Assembly: GCA_031420415.1 (NCBI GenBank)
Contig: JANOMT010000029.1
Span: 124,001 to 188,000 of the forward strand
Source of the DNA: JANYGA01 sp031420415
GTDB taxonomy: Bacteria > Vulcanimicrobiota > Vulcanimicrobiia > Vulcanimicrobiales > Vulcanimicrobiaceae
Length of the DNA: 64,000 bases
Direction: 5' to 3'
A model generated the notes under the pieces. It did not search any database and was not told where the DNA came from. It saw nothing but the letters and a program-made list of their open reading frames with translations. Position 1 is the first letter of the stretch, and each line of letters starts with the position of its first letter. Both the position numbers and the translations under genes were made by a program. Shown here piece by piece: positions 35,081 through 45,000 of the stretch.

Positions 35081-35818
35081 ATGAGCATTCTTCTTTCCAA
35101 ATCCATCCGTGTCGGTGTCGCCGTCTTGATGCTCGCATCGATCGTTCCGGTCGACCAAGCGTTCGCGCAGGCAACGGCGCGACCCACCAGAGCCGCAAAC
35201 GCGTCACCGCCGGGAACGATGGCCGCCGTCAATAAGTCGACGCCGGCATTCGATGCGTTCCGCAAGGCGTGGGAAGGCATCACGAATTACACCGAAGTGA
35301 TTACCGCGCACGAGACCACAAACGACGGCAAATCGTCGCAAGATCGCACGTATGACTACACGTTCGTGAAGCCCAATGCCGTTTTGATCGCGATCACGAG
35401 CGGTCCCGGTAGGGGTGGCGGCGCGGCGTGGAATGGCGGCCCCACCGTCAGAGGCCATCAAGGTGGCTTCTTTTCCCGTATAAAGCTCACGATTTCGAAG
35501 GACGATCCCCGTGCGACCTCGCTTCGCGGCGATCAGATCGACGTGGCCTCGTTCGGCTACGAACTCGATCGCTTCGCGTCGGTTGCGGGCACGCTCGCCG
35601 AGAGCAAAGATGGCAGCGGCGACATCGTCATCACCTTCGTCCCGAGTACGGCGGATGCGAGCGGCATAACGAAGGAAATACTCACGCTCTCACTCGCCAA
35701 CAATCTTCCGATCAAGCACGAAGCGTTCGTCGGTACGACGCGTGTAAAGATCGAGACGTTCTCGAACATAAAACTTAACATTCCGAACCTTACCGCAAAA
35801 GATATCGCGCGCGTATGA
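35081..35818 (+). CDS. Exported LolA-like/DUF1571-like protein
   Basis: 245 residues. A signal peptide (residues 1-30, ending AFAQ) precedes a domain with FRKAWEGITNYTEVITAHETTNDGKS, DYTFVKPNAVLIAITSG and later LSLANNLPIKHEAFVGTTRV. The alternating-strand pattern and the text resemble LolA-fold outer-membrane lipoprotein-sorting relatives (DUF1571-type), but I am not certain. ATG 35081 has GAGG four bases upstream; the open frame to 34868 overlaps the divergent ligase. The stop overlaps the next gene by ATGA. Confidence 0.65.
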   Translation: MSILLSKSIRVGVAVLMLASIVPVDQAFAQATARPTRAANASPPGTMAAVNKSTPAFDAFRKAWEGITNYTEVITAHETTNDGKSSQDRTYDYTFVKPNAVLIAITSGPGRGGGAAWNGGPTVRGHQGGFFSRIKLTISKDDPRATSLRGDQIDVASFGYELDRFASVAGTLAESKDGSGDIVITFVPSTADASGITKEILTLSLANNLPIKHEAFVGTTRVKIETFSNIKLNIPNLTAKDIARV

Positions 35819-36090
35819 TCACGGCTTTCGTCTTGCTCACCGTCGAACCCGGACGCGTCAAAACGCTGGCGGACGAATTGCTCGAAATTCCGGGGATCGC
35901 CGAAGTCTACAGCGTTGCGGGAACCTACGATCTCGTCGCGATCGCACGCGTACGCGCGCACGACGATCTCGCCGACCTCGTCACCGCGCACGTGGCGGGT
36001 CTCGTCGGCATTATCCGCACCGATACGCTCATCGCGTTCCGCGCATTCTCGAAACGCGATCTCGAGATGCTATGGGATATCGGCGACTAG
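35815..36090 (+). CDS. Stand-alone Lrp/AsnC ligand-binding (RAM) domain protein
   Basis: 91 residues, only the effector domain of Lrp/AsnC regulators without any DNA-binding helix-turn-helix: FVLLTVEPGRVKTLADELLEI, AEVYSVAGTYDLVAIARV and VGIIRTDTLIAFRAF. Such stand-alone RAM proteins form ring-shaped oligomers that bind amino acids and may modulate full-length Lrp. It is translationally coupled (ATGA) to the secreted LolA-like gene, an odd partner. It is convergent with the exonuclease gene, overlapping it by 4 bases. Confidence 0.88.
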   Translation: MITAFVLLTVEPGRVKTLADELLEIPGIAEVYSVAGTYDLVAIARVRAHDDLADLVTAHVAGLVGIIRTDTLIAFRAFSKRDLEMLWDIGD

Positions 36091-37106
36091 AAAAGCGCGA
36101 GCTGTTGGTTCGCTTCTAAATATTCGGCATCGACGCCGAGCTTGCGTAAACGATGAACGAAATCGCGCCCACCGTGATTGAGCCAGACTTTCTTCGGTTG
36201 CGCGAGCTCGACGTAGCGCAGCAACGACGGGTAATCGGCGTGATCGGAAAGCGGAAATCCGATATCGGTGCGGCCGCCGAATCCGGTGCGCCCGAGGACC
36301 CACCCTGTGAGTGCCGCCGTGCGTACGGTCTTTCCGCGCACGGCTTTCGGCAACGCCTTTCCTGACGGCGGCCAGACGAGCGCGCGCGAGCCATCGAAAG
36401 TTTCGGCATCGTATCGTTCGTACGGTGGTAAAGCGACGCCCGCATCTTCATAGACGCGCGACATCGAAGCGACCGCGCCGTGTGTGGCGAGCGGAATGCC
36501 GCCGGAACCTAAGATCGCCATCGCCTCTTGCGCCTTGCCGAGGGAGTATGCGAAGAAGATCGGGACGGCGCCGTCTTCGAGCGCCGCTCGCGCCCATGAA
36601 ACCATCTGGCCCGCGATCTCGGCGCGTGGCGGGAAGACGTACTGCGGTTTTCCGTACGTGCACTCCATCAGCACGCTATCGCAGCGCTTGACCTCGGGCA
36701 TTTCCGCCGTATAGGACGGTTCGAGTTTGAAGTCACCCGTGTAGACGTGTCGGCCACGGTCGCTCTCGATGAGGAGTTGCGAGCTGCCGAGCACGTGGCC
36801 CGCCGAGAAGAGCGTGAGTTCGTGATCGCCTTCTCGCCACGGCTCGTTGAACGCATGCGTTTCCCAAACGACGTCGCGGCGCTCGGCAGCGGCAAGCTCC
36901 GGAAAGGCGGTTTGCCGGGCGGGCGCGCGGCGTCCGAAACGGTGCGCGCAGACCATCGCATTCGCGACTGAGGTCACCACGACGTCGTGAGGTCGCGCGT
37001 GGTCGGCGTGACCGTGCGAGACGTAGCACCGCGCGCGCGGCTTCATCGAATCGACCCACAGATCGAGATCGCGAACGTAAAGCGTTTTTTCATGCAAGGA
37101 AAACAT
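36087..37106 (-). CDS. Metallo-beta-lactamase/CPSF-type exonuclease (ligase-associated)
   Basis: 339 residues. The MBL metal motif is CYVSHGHADHARPHD near residue 30; the YSH1/CPSF-like features include FSAGHVLGSSQLLIE, YTGDFKLEPSYTAEMPEV and FFAYSLGKAQEAM. Near the end FPLSDHADYPSLLRYV and WLNHGGRDFVHRLRKLG complete the beta-CASP type. This family includes the exonuclease found in operons with an ATP-dependent ligase and an Lhr-like helicase (DNA damage response). I chose ATG 37106, where similarity begins; a frame open to 37211 reads into the cysK promoter region. The ligase gene is 1 kb downstream. Confidence 0.85.
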   Translation of the reverse strand: MFSLHEKTLYVRDLDLWVDSMKPRARCYVSHGHADHARPHDVVVTSVANAMVCAHRFGRRAPARQTAFPELAAAERRDVVWETHAFNEPWREGDHELTLFSAGHVLGSSQLLIESDRGRHVYTGDFKLEPSYTAEMPEVKRCDSVLMECTYGKPQYVFPPRAEIAGQMVSWARAALEDGAVPIFFAYSLGKAQEAMAILGSGGIPLATHGAVASMSRVYEDAGVALPPYERYDAETFDGSRALVWPPSGKALPKAVRGKTVRTAALTGWVLGRTGFGGRTDIGFPLSDHADYPSLLRYVELAQPKKVWLNHGGRDFVHRLRKLGVDAEYLEANQQLALF

Positions 37107-37241
37107 ACGGGACGAACGTACGTTCGGGGTCCGAGAAAAGCGCGCCTGCGTTTTGGAGCTTGGTCCCGCTCCAACCCTCACTGCAACGGCCAACGATGTG
37201 ATGCGGTCCAAAGAGACATCGCCACGAACGACTGGAGCACC

Positions 37242-38204
37242 ATGGCACGCATTTATGACAATCTCGCCGACACGTTCGGAAACACGCCGCTCGTCCGGCT
37301 GCCACGCATGGGTGCGGGCCTCCCCGGGACGGTGCTCGTGAAAATGGAGTCGTTCAATCCGGGCGGCAGCGTCAAAGACCGTATCGGCGTCGCGATGATC
37401 GAAGCTGCCGAACGCGAGGGTCGCCTGCGCCCCGATACCGTCATCGTCGAACCGACGAGCGGTAATACCGGCGTCTCACTCGCCTTCGTGGCCGCGGCCA
37501 AAGGCTACCCGATTATCCTTACGATGCCCGATACGATGACGATCGAACGTCGCAATCTTCTCAAAGCCTATGGCGCACAACTCGTGCTCACCCCAGGTGC
37601 TGCCGGCATGAAGGGCGCGATCGCGAAAGCGCAAGAGATTCGCGACTCGAACCCGGCGAAATTTTTTATGCCCCAGCAATTCGAGAACCCGGCCAATCCC
37701 GAAGTTCATCGTCGCACGACGGCCGAGGAAATCTGGCGCGATACCGATGGCACGGTCGACGTCTTCGTCGCGGCAGTCGGTACCGGCGGCACGCTCACGG
37801 GCGTGGGCGAAGTGCTCAAGAGCCGTAAGCCGAGTTTCATCGCAATCGCCGTGGAACCCGATGCCTCGCCCGTCCTTTCCGGCGGCGCGCCGGGTCCGCA
37901 CAAGATCCAAGGTGCGGGTGCGGGTTTCATCCCGAAGAACCTCAACGTCGACATCTATTCTGAAGTCATCCGCATCACGAACGACGAGGCGATCGAGACG
38001 GCACGCCGCGCCGCGCGCGAAGAAGGCATGCTCGTCGGCATCTCTGCGGGCGCGAATCTTTGCGCGGCACTCAAAGTTGCGGCGCGGCCCGAGATGGCTG
38101 GCAAGATTATCGTGACGATCGGCTGCGATACGGGCGAACGCTATCTTTCCAACCCGCTCTTTGCCGACCAAGAAGCCAACGTCGTCGAGCCGGCGCTCGT
38201 GTAA
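37242..38204 (+). CDS. cysK: Cysteine synthase A (O-acetylserine sulfhydrylase)
   Basis: PLP enzyme making cysteine from O-acetylserine and sulfide, 320 residues. Motifs: FGNTPLVRLPRMG near residue 10, NPGGSVKDRIGVAMIE with the PLP Lys near 45, VEPTSGNTGVSLAFVAAAKGY near 70, GTGGTLTGVGEVLK near 185 and GISAGANLCAALK near 270. ATG 37242 has GGAG five bases upstream; the frame is open further up, through the divergent promoter. It is divergent from the exonuclease gene. Confidence 0.95.
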   Translation: MARIYDNLADTFGNTPLVRLPRMGAGLPGTVLVKMESFNPGGSVKDRIGVAMIEAAEREGRLRPDTVIVEPTSGNTGVSLAFVAAAKGYPIILTMPDTMTIERRNLLKAYGAQLVLTPGAAGMKGAIAKAQEIRDSNPAKFFMPQQFENPANPEVHRRTTAEEIWRDTDGTVDVFVAAVGTGGTLTGVGEVLKSRKPSFIAIAVEPDASPVLSGGAPGPHKIQGAGAGFIPKNLNVDIYSEVIRITNDEAIETARRAAREEGMLVGISAGANLCAALKVAARPEMAGKIIVTIGCDTGERYLSNPLFADQEANVVEPALV

Positions 38205-38260
38205 CATAAAGCGCCGAGCGGGGTAGTGCTTCGCGCGGCTTGATGCCGAAACATCCGATC

Positions 38261-38290
38261 GGGTCGGGACGTCTATGTGACGCCCGACCC
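38261..38290 (+). promoter_or_regulatory. Leader hairpin before the M16 peptidase gene
   Basis: GGGTCGGG (38261-38268) pairs with CCCGACCC (38283-38290); an inner GTC/GAC adds three pairs around TATGT. It ends 18 bases before the TTG start and 8 bases before its ribosome site. Without a T-run it is not a standard terminator for cysK; a role in mRNA stability or translation control is possible. Confidence 0.4.
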
Positions 38291-38298
38291 GAACTATT

Positions 38299-38302
38299 GG
38301 AG
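38299..38302 (+). promoter_or_regulatory. Ribosome binding site deciding a TTG start
   Basis: GGAG six bases before TTG 38309, which opens a good signal peptide. An upstream in-frame ATG at 38240 would put the leader hairpin inside the gene and bury the signal sequence. Confidence 0.6.
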
Positions 38303-38308
38303 ACCCTT

Positions 38309-41008
38309 TTGCCGTATCGCCGTTTTCTCGCCGGCCTCGTCGCCGGGACATTGCTCGCGACCCTCGTACACCCGACGACCATCGCGGCGCAGACGCCCGT
38401 TCGACCGGGTGCGATCGCGGAGACGACCGTGACGCGCGCGACGCTCGACAACGGGTTACGCGTCGTGGTCGTTCGCGATCCGCTCGCACCGATCGCGAGC
38501 GTCTACGACAATTATCTCGTCGGTGCCAGCGAGACGCCCGCGGGTTTCCCCGGCATGGCGCACGCCCAGGAACACATGGCCTTTCGCGGATGTTCGGGCG
38601 TCACGTCGGATCAGACGGCGGCGATCTTCGCGCAACTCGGCGGTGAAGGCAATGCGGATACGCAACAGACCATCACGCAATACTTCACGACCGTTCCATC
38701 AGTCGATCTCGACGTCGCGCTCGAACTCGACGCGCGCTGTATGCGCGACGTCTCCGACACGCAAAAAGATTGGCTCTCGGAAAAGGGTGCGATCGAACAA
38801 GAAGTCGCGGGCGATCTCTCCAATCCGACGTACAAGGCCTTCAGCCGGCTCACGCAAGACCTCTTCGCAGGCACGCCCTACGATCACGACGCGCTCGGGA
38901 CGCGCGACTCGTTCGAGAAGACCACGGGCGAGAAGCTCAAGGCCTTCTACAAATCGTGGTACGCGCCAAACAACGCGGTGCTCGTGATCGCGGGCGACGT
39001 CGAACCCGCCGCGACGATCGCGCTCGTCAAGAAATTATACGGCTCCATACCATCGCGCTCGATCGCGGTCCACCCGGCCGTCGATCTCAAGCCGGTCAAG
39101 AGCGAGAGCTTCACGCTCGATAGCGATCTGCCGTACGTGCTCACGTTTACAGGATATCGTCTGCCGGGCTCGAGCGATCCGGATTACGCCGCCTCGCACA
39201 TCTTACTCGACGTCCTCGCGAGCCAACGCGCCGACGTCTACGCGCTGACGGTCGCGGGCAAAGCACTCGGAACGGGCGCGCAATTCGTTGAGAGCTATCC
39301 CAAAGCGAGCCTCGCAATCGTGTATGGCGCACTGCCCGTCGGTAGCGACGTCGCCGCGTTCAACACGACCCTTGCGACCGTTATCGCGGGATACGCCACG
39401 AATGGCGTCCCGAGCGAACTGGTCGAGGCCTCGAAACGCGCCGAGATCGCATCGGGTGAATACGAGCGCAATTCGATCTCCGGCCTCGCCTCGACGTGGT
39501 CGCAAGCGATCGCCGATGAAGGGCGGACCTCACCCGACGACGATATCGACGCGGTCCGCAAGGTCACGGTCGACGACGTCAATCGCGTCGCGAAAAAATA
39601 TCTCGATGCGAGCCTCGCGGTCACGGCGAATCTCATACCCAAGCCTTCGGGGAAAGCGGTTTCAGCGAAGGGCTTTGGTGGTGGTGAGAGCGTGACATCC
39701 GCGCCGACGAAGCCCGTTTCGCTGCCGGCGTGGGCGGCGGCGAAGCTCGCGAAACTCGAGGTCGCCCCATCGACGCTCGCACCAACCGATACGCGTCTCT
39801 CCAACGGCATCCGGCTCATCGTGCAACCCGAAGGCGCGAGCGACACGGTAACGATCGTCGGTCAGATCCGCCATGACGACGCCCTTCAAACGCCGGCGGG
39901 CAAAGACGGCGTCGGCTCGGTCCTCGACGGGTTATTCTCCTACGGCACGACCACCTTAGATCGTCTTGCGTATCAAAAGGCGCTCGACGATATCGCGGCG
40001 AGCGTCTCGGCCGGAACCGAGTTTTCGATGCACGCGTTAGCGCCCGATTTCGATCGAGCGACGAGCTTGCTTGCCGATGGAGAACTGCATCCGGCTTTGC
40101 CCTCTGAGGCATTCGCTATCGTACGCAAGCAGACGGCGGACGGCGTCGCGGGCGAGCGCCAGAGTCCGGGTTACATCGTGCAACGCGCGGTCGCCCGCGC
40201 GATCTATCCCAAGGGTGATCCCGAATTGCGCGAAGCGACGCCCGAATCGATTACCGCGCTGACGCGCGACGATGTGGTCGCGTACCACAAGAACGTCTTC
40301 CGACCGGACATGACGACGATCGTCGTGAGCGGAAAGATCGCACCCGCCGTTGCGCAAGCAACGATCGAAAAATACTTCGGCGCGTGGCGCGCCGAGGGAC
40401 CGCAACCGATGATCGATCTGCCGAAGATCGCGCAGAACATACCGAGCGCGGCGGTCGTTCCCGACGCTAGCCGCGTGCAAGACGAAACGCAGCTCGTCGA
40501 AACGGTCGCGCTCACGCGCACCGATCCGGCCTATTACGCACTGCAACTCGGAGATCACGTGCTCGGTGGCGGATTCTACGCGACGCGTCTCTATCACGAT
40601 TTGCGCCAGGTTGCGGGCCTCGTGTACAACGTGAGTAATCGCCTCACGTCGGGCAAGACGCGCTCGACGTACACCGTGAGCTTCGGATCCGATCCGCAGA
40701 ACGTCTCGAAGGCACGCGCGCTCGTCGCTCGCGATCTTCGCGCGATGCAGACGACGGATGTCACGCCCGCGGAATTGCAGCAAGCCAAGGCGATTCTGCT
40801 CCGTCAGTTGCCCCTTGGCGAGGGGAGTGTCGATGGTGTCGCCTCGGCGCTCGCGTCACGGTCGACGGCCGGGCTCACGCTCGATGAGGCACATCGTTCG
40901 GCACTGATCTATGCGAAGCTCACGGCAACGGACGTACGCAAAGCCTTCAAAACCTACGTGCGTCCCGAGAGCTTCATACAAGTCGTGCAAGGGCCGACGC
41001 CGCGTTAA
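38309..41008 (+). CDS. M16 (pitrilysin-family) zinc peptidase, exported, two-domain
   Basis: 899 residues. A signal peptide (residues 1 to about 28, ending IAAQ) leads to two M16 repeats. The first has the inverted zinc motif HAQEH (His85, Glu88, His89) in GMAHAQEHMAFRG and the downstream Glu region KGAIEQEVAGDL; the second, from about residue 480, lacks the zinc motif and is the structural half. TYTVSFGSDPQNV near the end is typical. It likely degrades peptides or processes proteins in the periplasm. Such M16 genes usually come in pairs; here both halves are fused in one protein. Confidence 0.9.
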   Translation: MPYRRFLAGLVAGTLLATLVHPTTIAAQTPVRPGAIAETTVTRATLDNGLRVVVVRDPLAPIASVYDNYLVGASETPAGFPGMAHAQEHMAFRGCSGVTSDQTAAIFAQLGGEGNADTQQTITQYFTTVPSVDLDVALELDARCMRDVSDTQKDWLSEKGAIEQEVAGDLSNPTYKAFSRLTQDLFAGTPYDHDALGTRDSFEKTTGEKLKAFYKSWYAPNNAVLVIAGDVEPAATIALVKKLYGSIPSRSIAVHPAVDLKPVKSESFTLDSDLPYVLTFTGYRLPGSSDPDYAASHILLDVLASQRADVYALTVAGKALGTGAQFVESYPKASLAIVYGALPVGSDVAAFNTTLATVIAGYATNGVPSELVEASKRAEIASGEYERNSISGLASTWSQAIADEGRTSPDDDIDAVRKVTVDDVNRVAKKYLDASLAVTANLIPKPSGKAVSAKGFGGGESVTSAPTKPVSLPAWAAAKLAKLEVAPSTLAPTDTRLSNGIRLIVQPEGASDTVTIVGQIRHDDALQTPAGKDGVGSVLDGLFSYGTTTLDRLAYQKALDDIAASVSAGTEFSMHALAPDFDRATSLLADGELHPALPSEAFAIVRKQTADGVAGERQSPGYIVQRAVARAIYPKGDPELREATPESITALTRDDVVAYHKNVFRPDMTTIVVSGKIAPAVAQATIEKYFGAWRAEGPQPMIDLPKIAQNIPSAAVVPDASRVQDETQLVETVALTRTDPAYYALQLGDHVLGGGFYATRLYHDLRQVAGLVYNVSNRLTSGKTRSTYTVSFGSDPQNVSKARALVARDLRAMQTTDVTPAELQQAKAILLRQLPLGEGSVDGVASALASRSTAGLTLDEAHRSALIYAKLTATDVRKAFKTYVRPESFIQVVQGPTPR

Positions 41009-41024
41009 CGAAACGGCTCGCGTA

Positions 41025-42059
41025 ATGGACGCGATTGCCGGAGTACCCTACGTTTACGTCACGCGCGGTGCGCTCGCGGAGTCCGTTCACGCGATCGTCG
41101 CGTGCGCGGTGGATGCGAGCGGAACCGTCGCGCTCGAATACGGCGATATCGACGCACCGATCTATCTGCGTTCGGCTGCGAAGCCATTCATCGCCGCAGC
41201 CGTGCTCGCATCTCGCGCGAACGAGCGATTTGGCTTCGACGAGCGGGAGATCGCCGTCATGGCGGCATCGCACAACGGCGAGCCGGAGCACGTGGCTGCG
41301 GTCTCATCGATTCTCGAAAAGATCGGCCTCGACGAAGGGGCGTTGCAGTGCGGCGCGCACGCACCGGCCTACGATCCCGCGGCAGCCGCCCTCGCGGCCT
41401 CCGGCGCGAAGCCATCGGCGCTCCATAATAATTGCTCGGGAAAACACGCGGGTATCCTCGCACTCTGTCGCGCCCGCGGGTACGATCGTGCGACGTACCT
41501 CACTCTCGAGCACCCCGCACAACAAGAGATCCTCGCGTTGTGCGGTCGGCTCCTTGGAGAAGATCCGACACGCATGCCCCTCGGTGTCGACGGCTGCGGT
41601 ATCCCTGTGTTTGCAACCTCGATGCGTCGCGCGGCACGCGCGTTCGCGCGGTTCGCAACGCTCGATGAAGTCGACGACGCCGATGCCATCGCGCTCGAGC
41701 TCGTTCGCTATGCCGTTGCCGCCGAGCCGTTTTACATCGGTGGAACGGCGCGATTCGATAGCGTGCTCCCACAGGCGACGCGCGGCCGTATCATCGGGAA
41801 AGCGGGCGCCGAAGGCGTCCACGCCGATGCGCTCTTGGACCAAGGGCTCGGGCTCGCGCTCAAAATCGTCGACGGAGCGCGGCGCGCGGTGCCGCCTGCG
41901 ACGATGGCGCTTTTGGGCGAACTCGGTGCGCTCGAACCGAGCGCGCGCGCATCGCTCGAAGGCTTCGCCGCAAGTGACGTGACCAATATCGCGGGCGCGG
42001 TCGTCGGCGCGATCCGCGCGGCTGCGCCTGACACAATCGGAGCCGGGTCGACGTCATAG
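41025..42059 (+). CDS. L-asparaginase II family protein (PF06089 type)
   Basis: 344 residues. It belongs to the asparaginase family of the Rhizobium etli type, unrelated to AnsA/AnsB of E. coli. Marks: VTRGALAESVHAIVACAVD, YLRSAAKPFIAAAVL (Ser-Lys pair), MAASHNGEPEHVAAV, LQCGAHAPAY, HNNCSGKHAGILALCRARG and GVDGCGIPVFA. ATG 41025 is 16 bases after the peptidase stop; the frame is open upstream into that gene. It hydrolyses asparagine to aspartate and ammonia in the cytoplasm. Confidence 0.88.
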   Translation: MDAIAGVPYVYVTRGALAESVHAIVACAVDASGTVALEYGDIDAPIYLRSAAKPFIAAAVLASRANERFGFDEREIAVMAASHNGEPEHVAAVSSILEKIGLDEGALQCGAHAPAYDPAAAALAASGAKPSALHNNCSGKHAGILALCRARGYDRATYLTLEHPAQQEILALCGRLLGEDPTRMPLGVDGCGIPVFATSMRRAARAFARFATLDEVDDADAIALELVRYAVAAEPFYIGGTARFDSVLPQATRGRIIGKAGAEGVHADALLDQGLGLALKIVDGARRAVPPATMALLGELGALEPSARASLEGFAASDVTNIAGAVVGAIRAAAPDTIGAGSTS

Positions 42060-42093
42060 CGGTCGTTCCCCGAACCTCCGAAGGACCGCCTGC

Positions 42094-45000
42094 GTGATCG
42101 ATTTTTTTCTCCGACGCCCCATCTTCGCAGCCGTTTGTTCGTTGATCATCTTGCTCGCGGGCGTCGTGACGATTCCGACGCTTCCGATCGCGCAGTTCCC
42201 GAAGATCGCGCCGCCAGTCGTTACCGTTACGGCGCACTATACCGGCGCGAGCGCGCAAGCGGTCGAGGATTCCGTCACGACGATTCTCGAGGAAGCGATC
42301 AACGGCGTTCAGGGTCTGCGGTATATGTCGTCGCAGTCGAGCAACGCGGGCACGAGCACGATCACGTGCACCTTCGACCTCGAGCGAAATCTCGATCTCG
42401 CCGCGACCGACGTTCAAAACGCGATCCAAACCGCGCAAGCGCGTCTTCCCAACGAAGTCAAACAAGCCGGCATCACGGTCGGAAAGAATGCGGGCGACTT
42501 CGTCATCGGTCTCGGTTTCTCGTCGCACGACAAGGGAACCTCAGCGATCTTTCTTTCGAACTACGCCGATCTCTATCTCAAGAACGAGATCAAGCGTATC
42601 AAGGGCGTCAGCGACGTCATCATCTTCGGCGAACGCAAATATGCGATGCGACTCTGGCTCGATCCGCGCAAACTCGCCGATAACGGCCTCGCGGCATCCG
42701 ATATTACGCAGGCGCTTCAAGATCAAAACGTTCAGGTCGCCGCCGGTGCGATCGGTCAACCACCGACGAACGGCAACCAGCCGTATCAGATGAGCGTCCG
42801 TGCGCTCGGACGTCTTACGAGCCCCGAACAATTTCTCGGCCTCATCGTCAAGAATACTCCAAACGGCGGGCACGTTTTCTTGCGCGATGTCGGCCGCGCG
42901 GAGATCGGCGCGGAAGATTACTCGAACGATCTCCACTTCAACGGGCGTTCCGCCGTTGGACTCGGCGTGCAGGCGTTACCGTCGGCGAACGCTCTCGACG
43001 TCTCGCGAGCAGTGCGCGAACGCATGTCCGATCTCGCGAAGAAATTCCCGGCAAATGTTTTTTACGACGTCGCATTCGATACGACGTCGTTCGTCAACGA
43101 GTCGATTAAAGAAGTCATCATCACGCTGCTGGTCGCAATCGTGCTCGTCGTCGCCGTGATCTATCTCTTTTTGCAAGATTGGCGCACGACGCTGATCCCG
43201 ACGATTACGATTCCCGTCTCGTTGATCGGCACGTTCGCGCTGATGAAGGCGCTCGGTTTCTCGATCAATACGCTCACGCTCTTCGGGCTCACGCTCGCAA
43301 CGGGTCTCGTCGTCGACGACGCGATCGTCGTCATCGAGAATATCGCCCGCTTCATTCAGGAGAAGAAAATGTCTCCGCTCGCGGGCGCGGCGGCGGCGAT
43401 GAAAGAGATCACGGGTGCCGTGATCGCGACCTCGCTCGTGCTCTTTGCGGTCTTCGTGCCGGTCGCGTTCTTCCCGGGAGAAACAGGCCAACTCTACAAG
43501 CAGTTCGCGCTCACGATCGTTTGCTCGATCGCGATCTCGCTCTTCAACGCACTCACGCTCACGCCGACGCTTTCCGCGCTCTTACTCGGGCGTCAGGAAC
43601 GGCCCGTCGGTGGGTTTTTCAAAGCCGTCAACACCGGCATCGATCGTCTGCGGCGCTTCTATCATGCATCGCTCGACGGACTCATCCGTTTCCGCTATCT
43701 CATCACGTTGCTTTTCGTCGGTGCGCTCGTCGTGACGGGTCTCCTTTTCAAAGCGGTCCCAACGGGATTCACGCCCGATGAAGATCAGGGCTACTTCATC
43801 GCGAGCGTGCAGTTACCCGAAGGTTCGTCGATCGATCAAACCGAGCGCGTGACGAAGAAGGTGGAAGATCTCATCCACACGCGCTCCGAAGTGCTGCGCA
43901 TCTTCGACGTAATCGGGTTCGGGTTCTCGGGTAACGGCCCCAATCACGCGACGATGTTCGTCTTGCTTAAAGATTGGGCCGATCGCAAAGATTTCCAAAG
44001 CACGATCTTTCCGCTACTCTACGGCCCGCAGGGCCTCCAGCGCAAGTTTGCCGGCGTGACCGAAGCCTCGGTCTTCGCCTTCAATCCGCCATCGATTGCG
44101 GGCGTCGGCAACGTCGGAGGTTTCCAGTACGAGTTGCAAGATAAATCCAACGGTGATCTCGCAAACCTCAACCGGGTCGCGTATCGATTCATCGGCGCGG
44201 CGAATCGCGATCCGAACTCCGTGCTCTCCAACACCTACACGTCGTTTCGCAACGATAGCCCGCAGCTCGTCGTCGATGTGGATCGTATGAAATCGCAGAG
44301 CCTCGGTGTGCCGCTCGGCAATATCTTTAGCACGATGCAAATCTATCTCGGCTCGCTCTACGTCAACGATTTCGATTATCTCAATCGGTCGTATCGCGTC
44401 TACGTGCAAGCCGACGCCCCGTTTCGTGCGACGGTCGGGAACTTACAAAATATCTACGTGAAATCCAACACGGGTTCGATCATGCCGATCACGACGCTGA
44501 TCAGCTCGACGCAGACGAAAGCCGCGCCCGTGATCACGCATTACAATCTCTTTCGGTCGATCGAAATCTCGGGCCAGCCCAAACAAGGCAGAGGCTCGGG
44601 CGATGCGATCGCGGCGATGGAAGGCTACGGGTCGCAGTTCGAACACGGGTCGATCTCGCATTCGTGGTCGGGCATCTCGCTCGACGAAATTCAATCGGGT
44701 GGTCAGTCGGTGCTCATTTTCGCACTCGGCATCATCGTCGTCTTTCTCGTACTCGCTGCGCAATACGAAAGTTGGACGGACCCGCTCATCATCTTGATGT
44801 CGGTACCGCTCGCGATCTTGGGTGCGCTCATCGCGATCTTCGCGCGCGACATTCTCGCGGCCGCGATCTCGCCCGCGATCGGCTTCGTGCTCTCCGATGT
44901 TTACGCGCAGGTCGGCTTCGTGATGCTCATCGGGCTCGCATCGAAGAACGCGATCCTCATCGTTGAATTCGCAAACCAACTGCGCGACCAAGGTCTCGAT

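Noticed and set aside
38240..38308. Upstream ATG as the M16 peptidase start
   Set aside because: It lacks a ribosome site, would displace the signal peptide from the N-terminus and would include the leader hairpin; TTG 38309 has GGAG at six bases.
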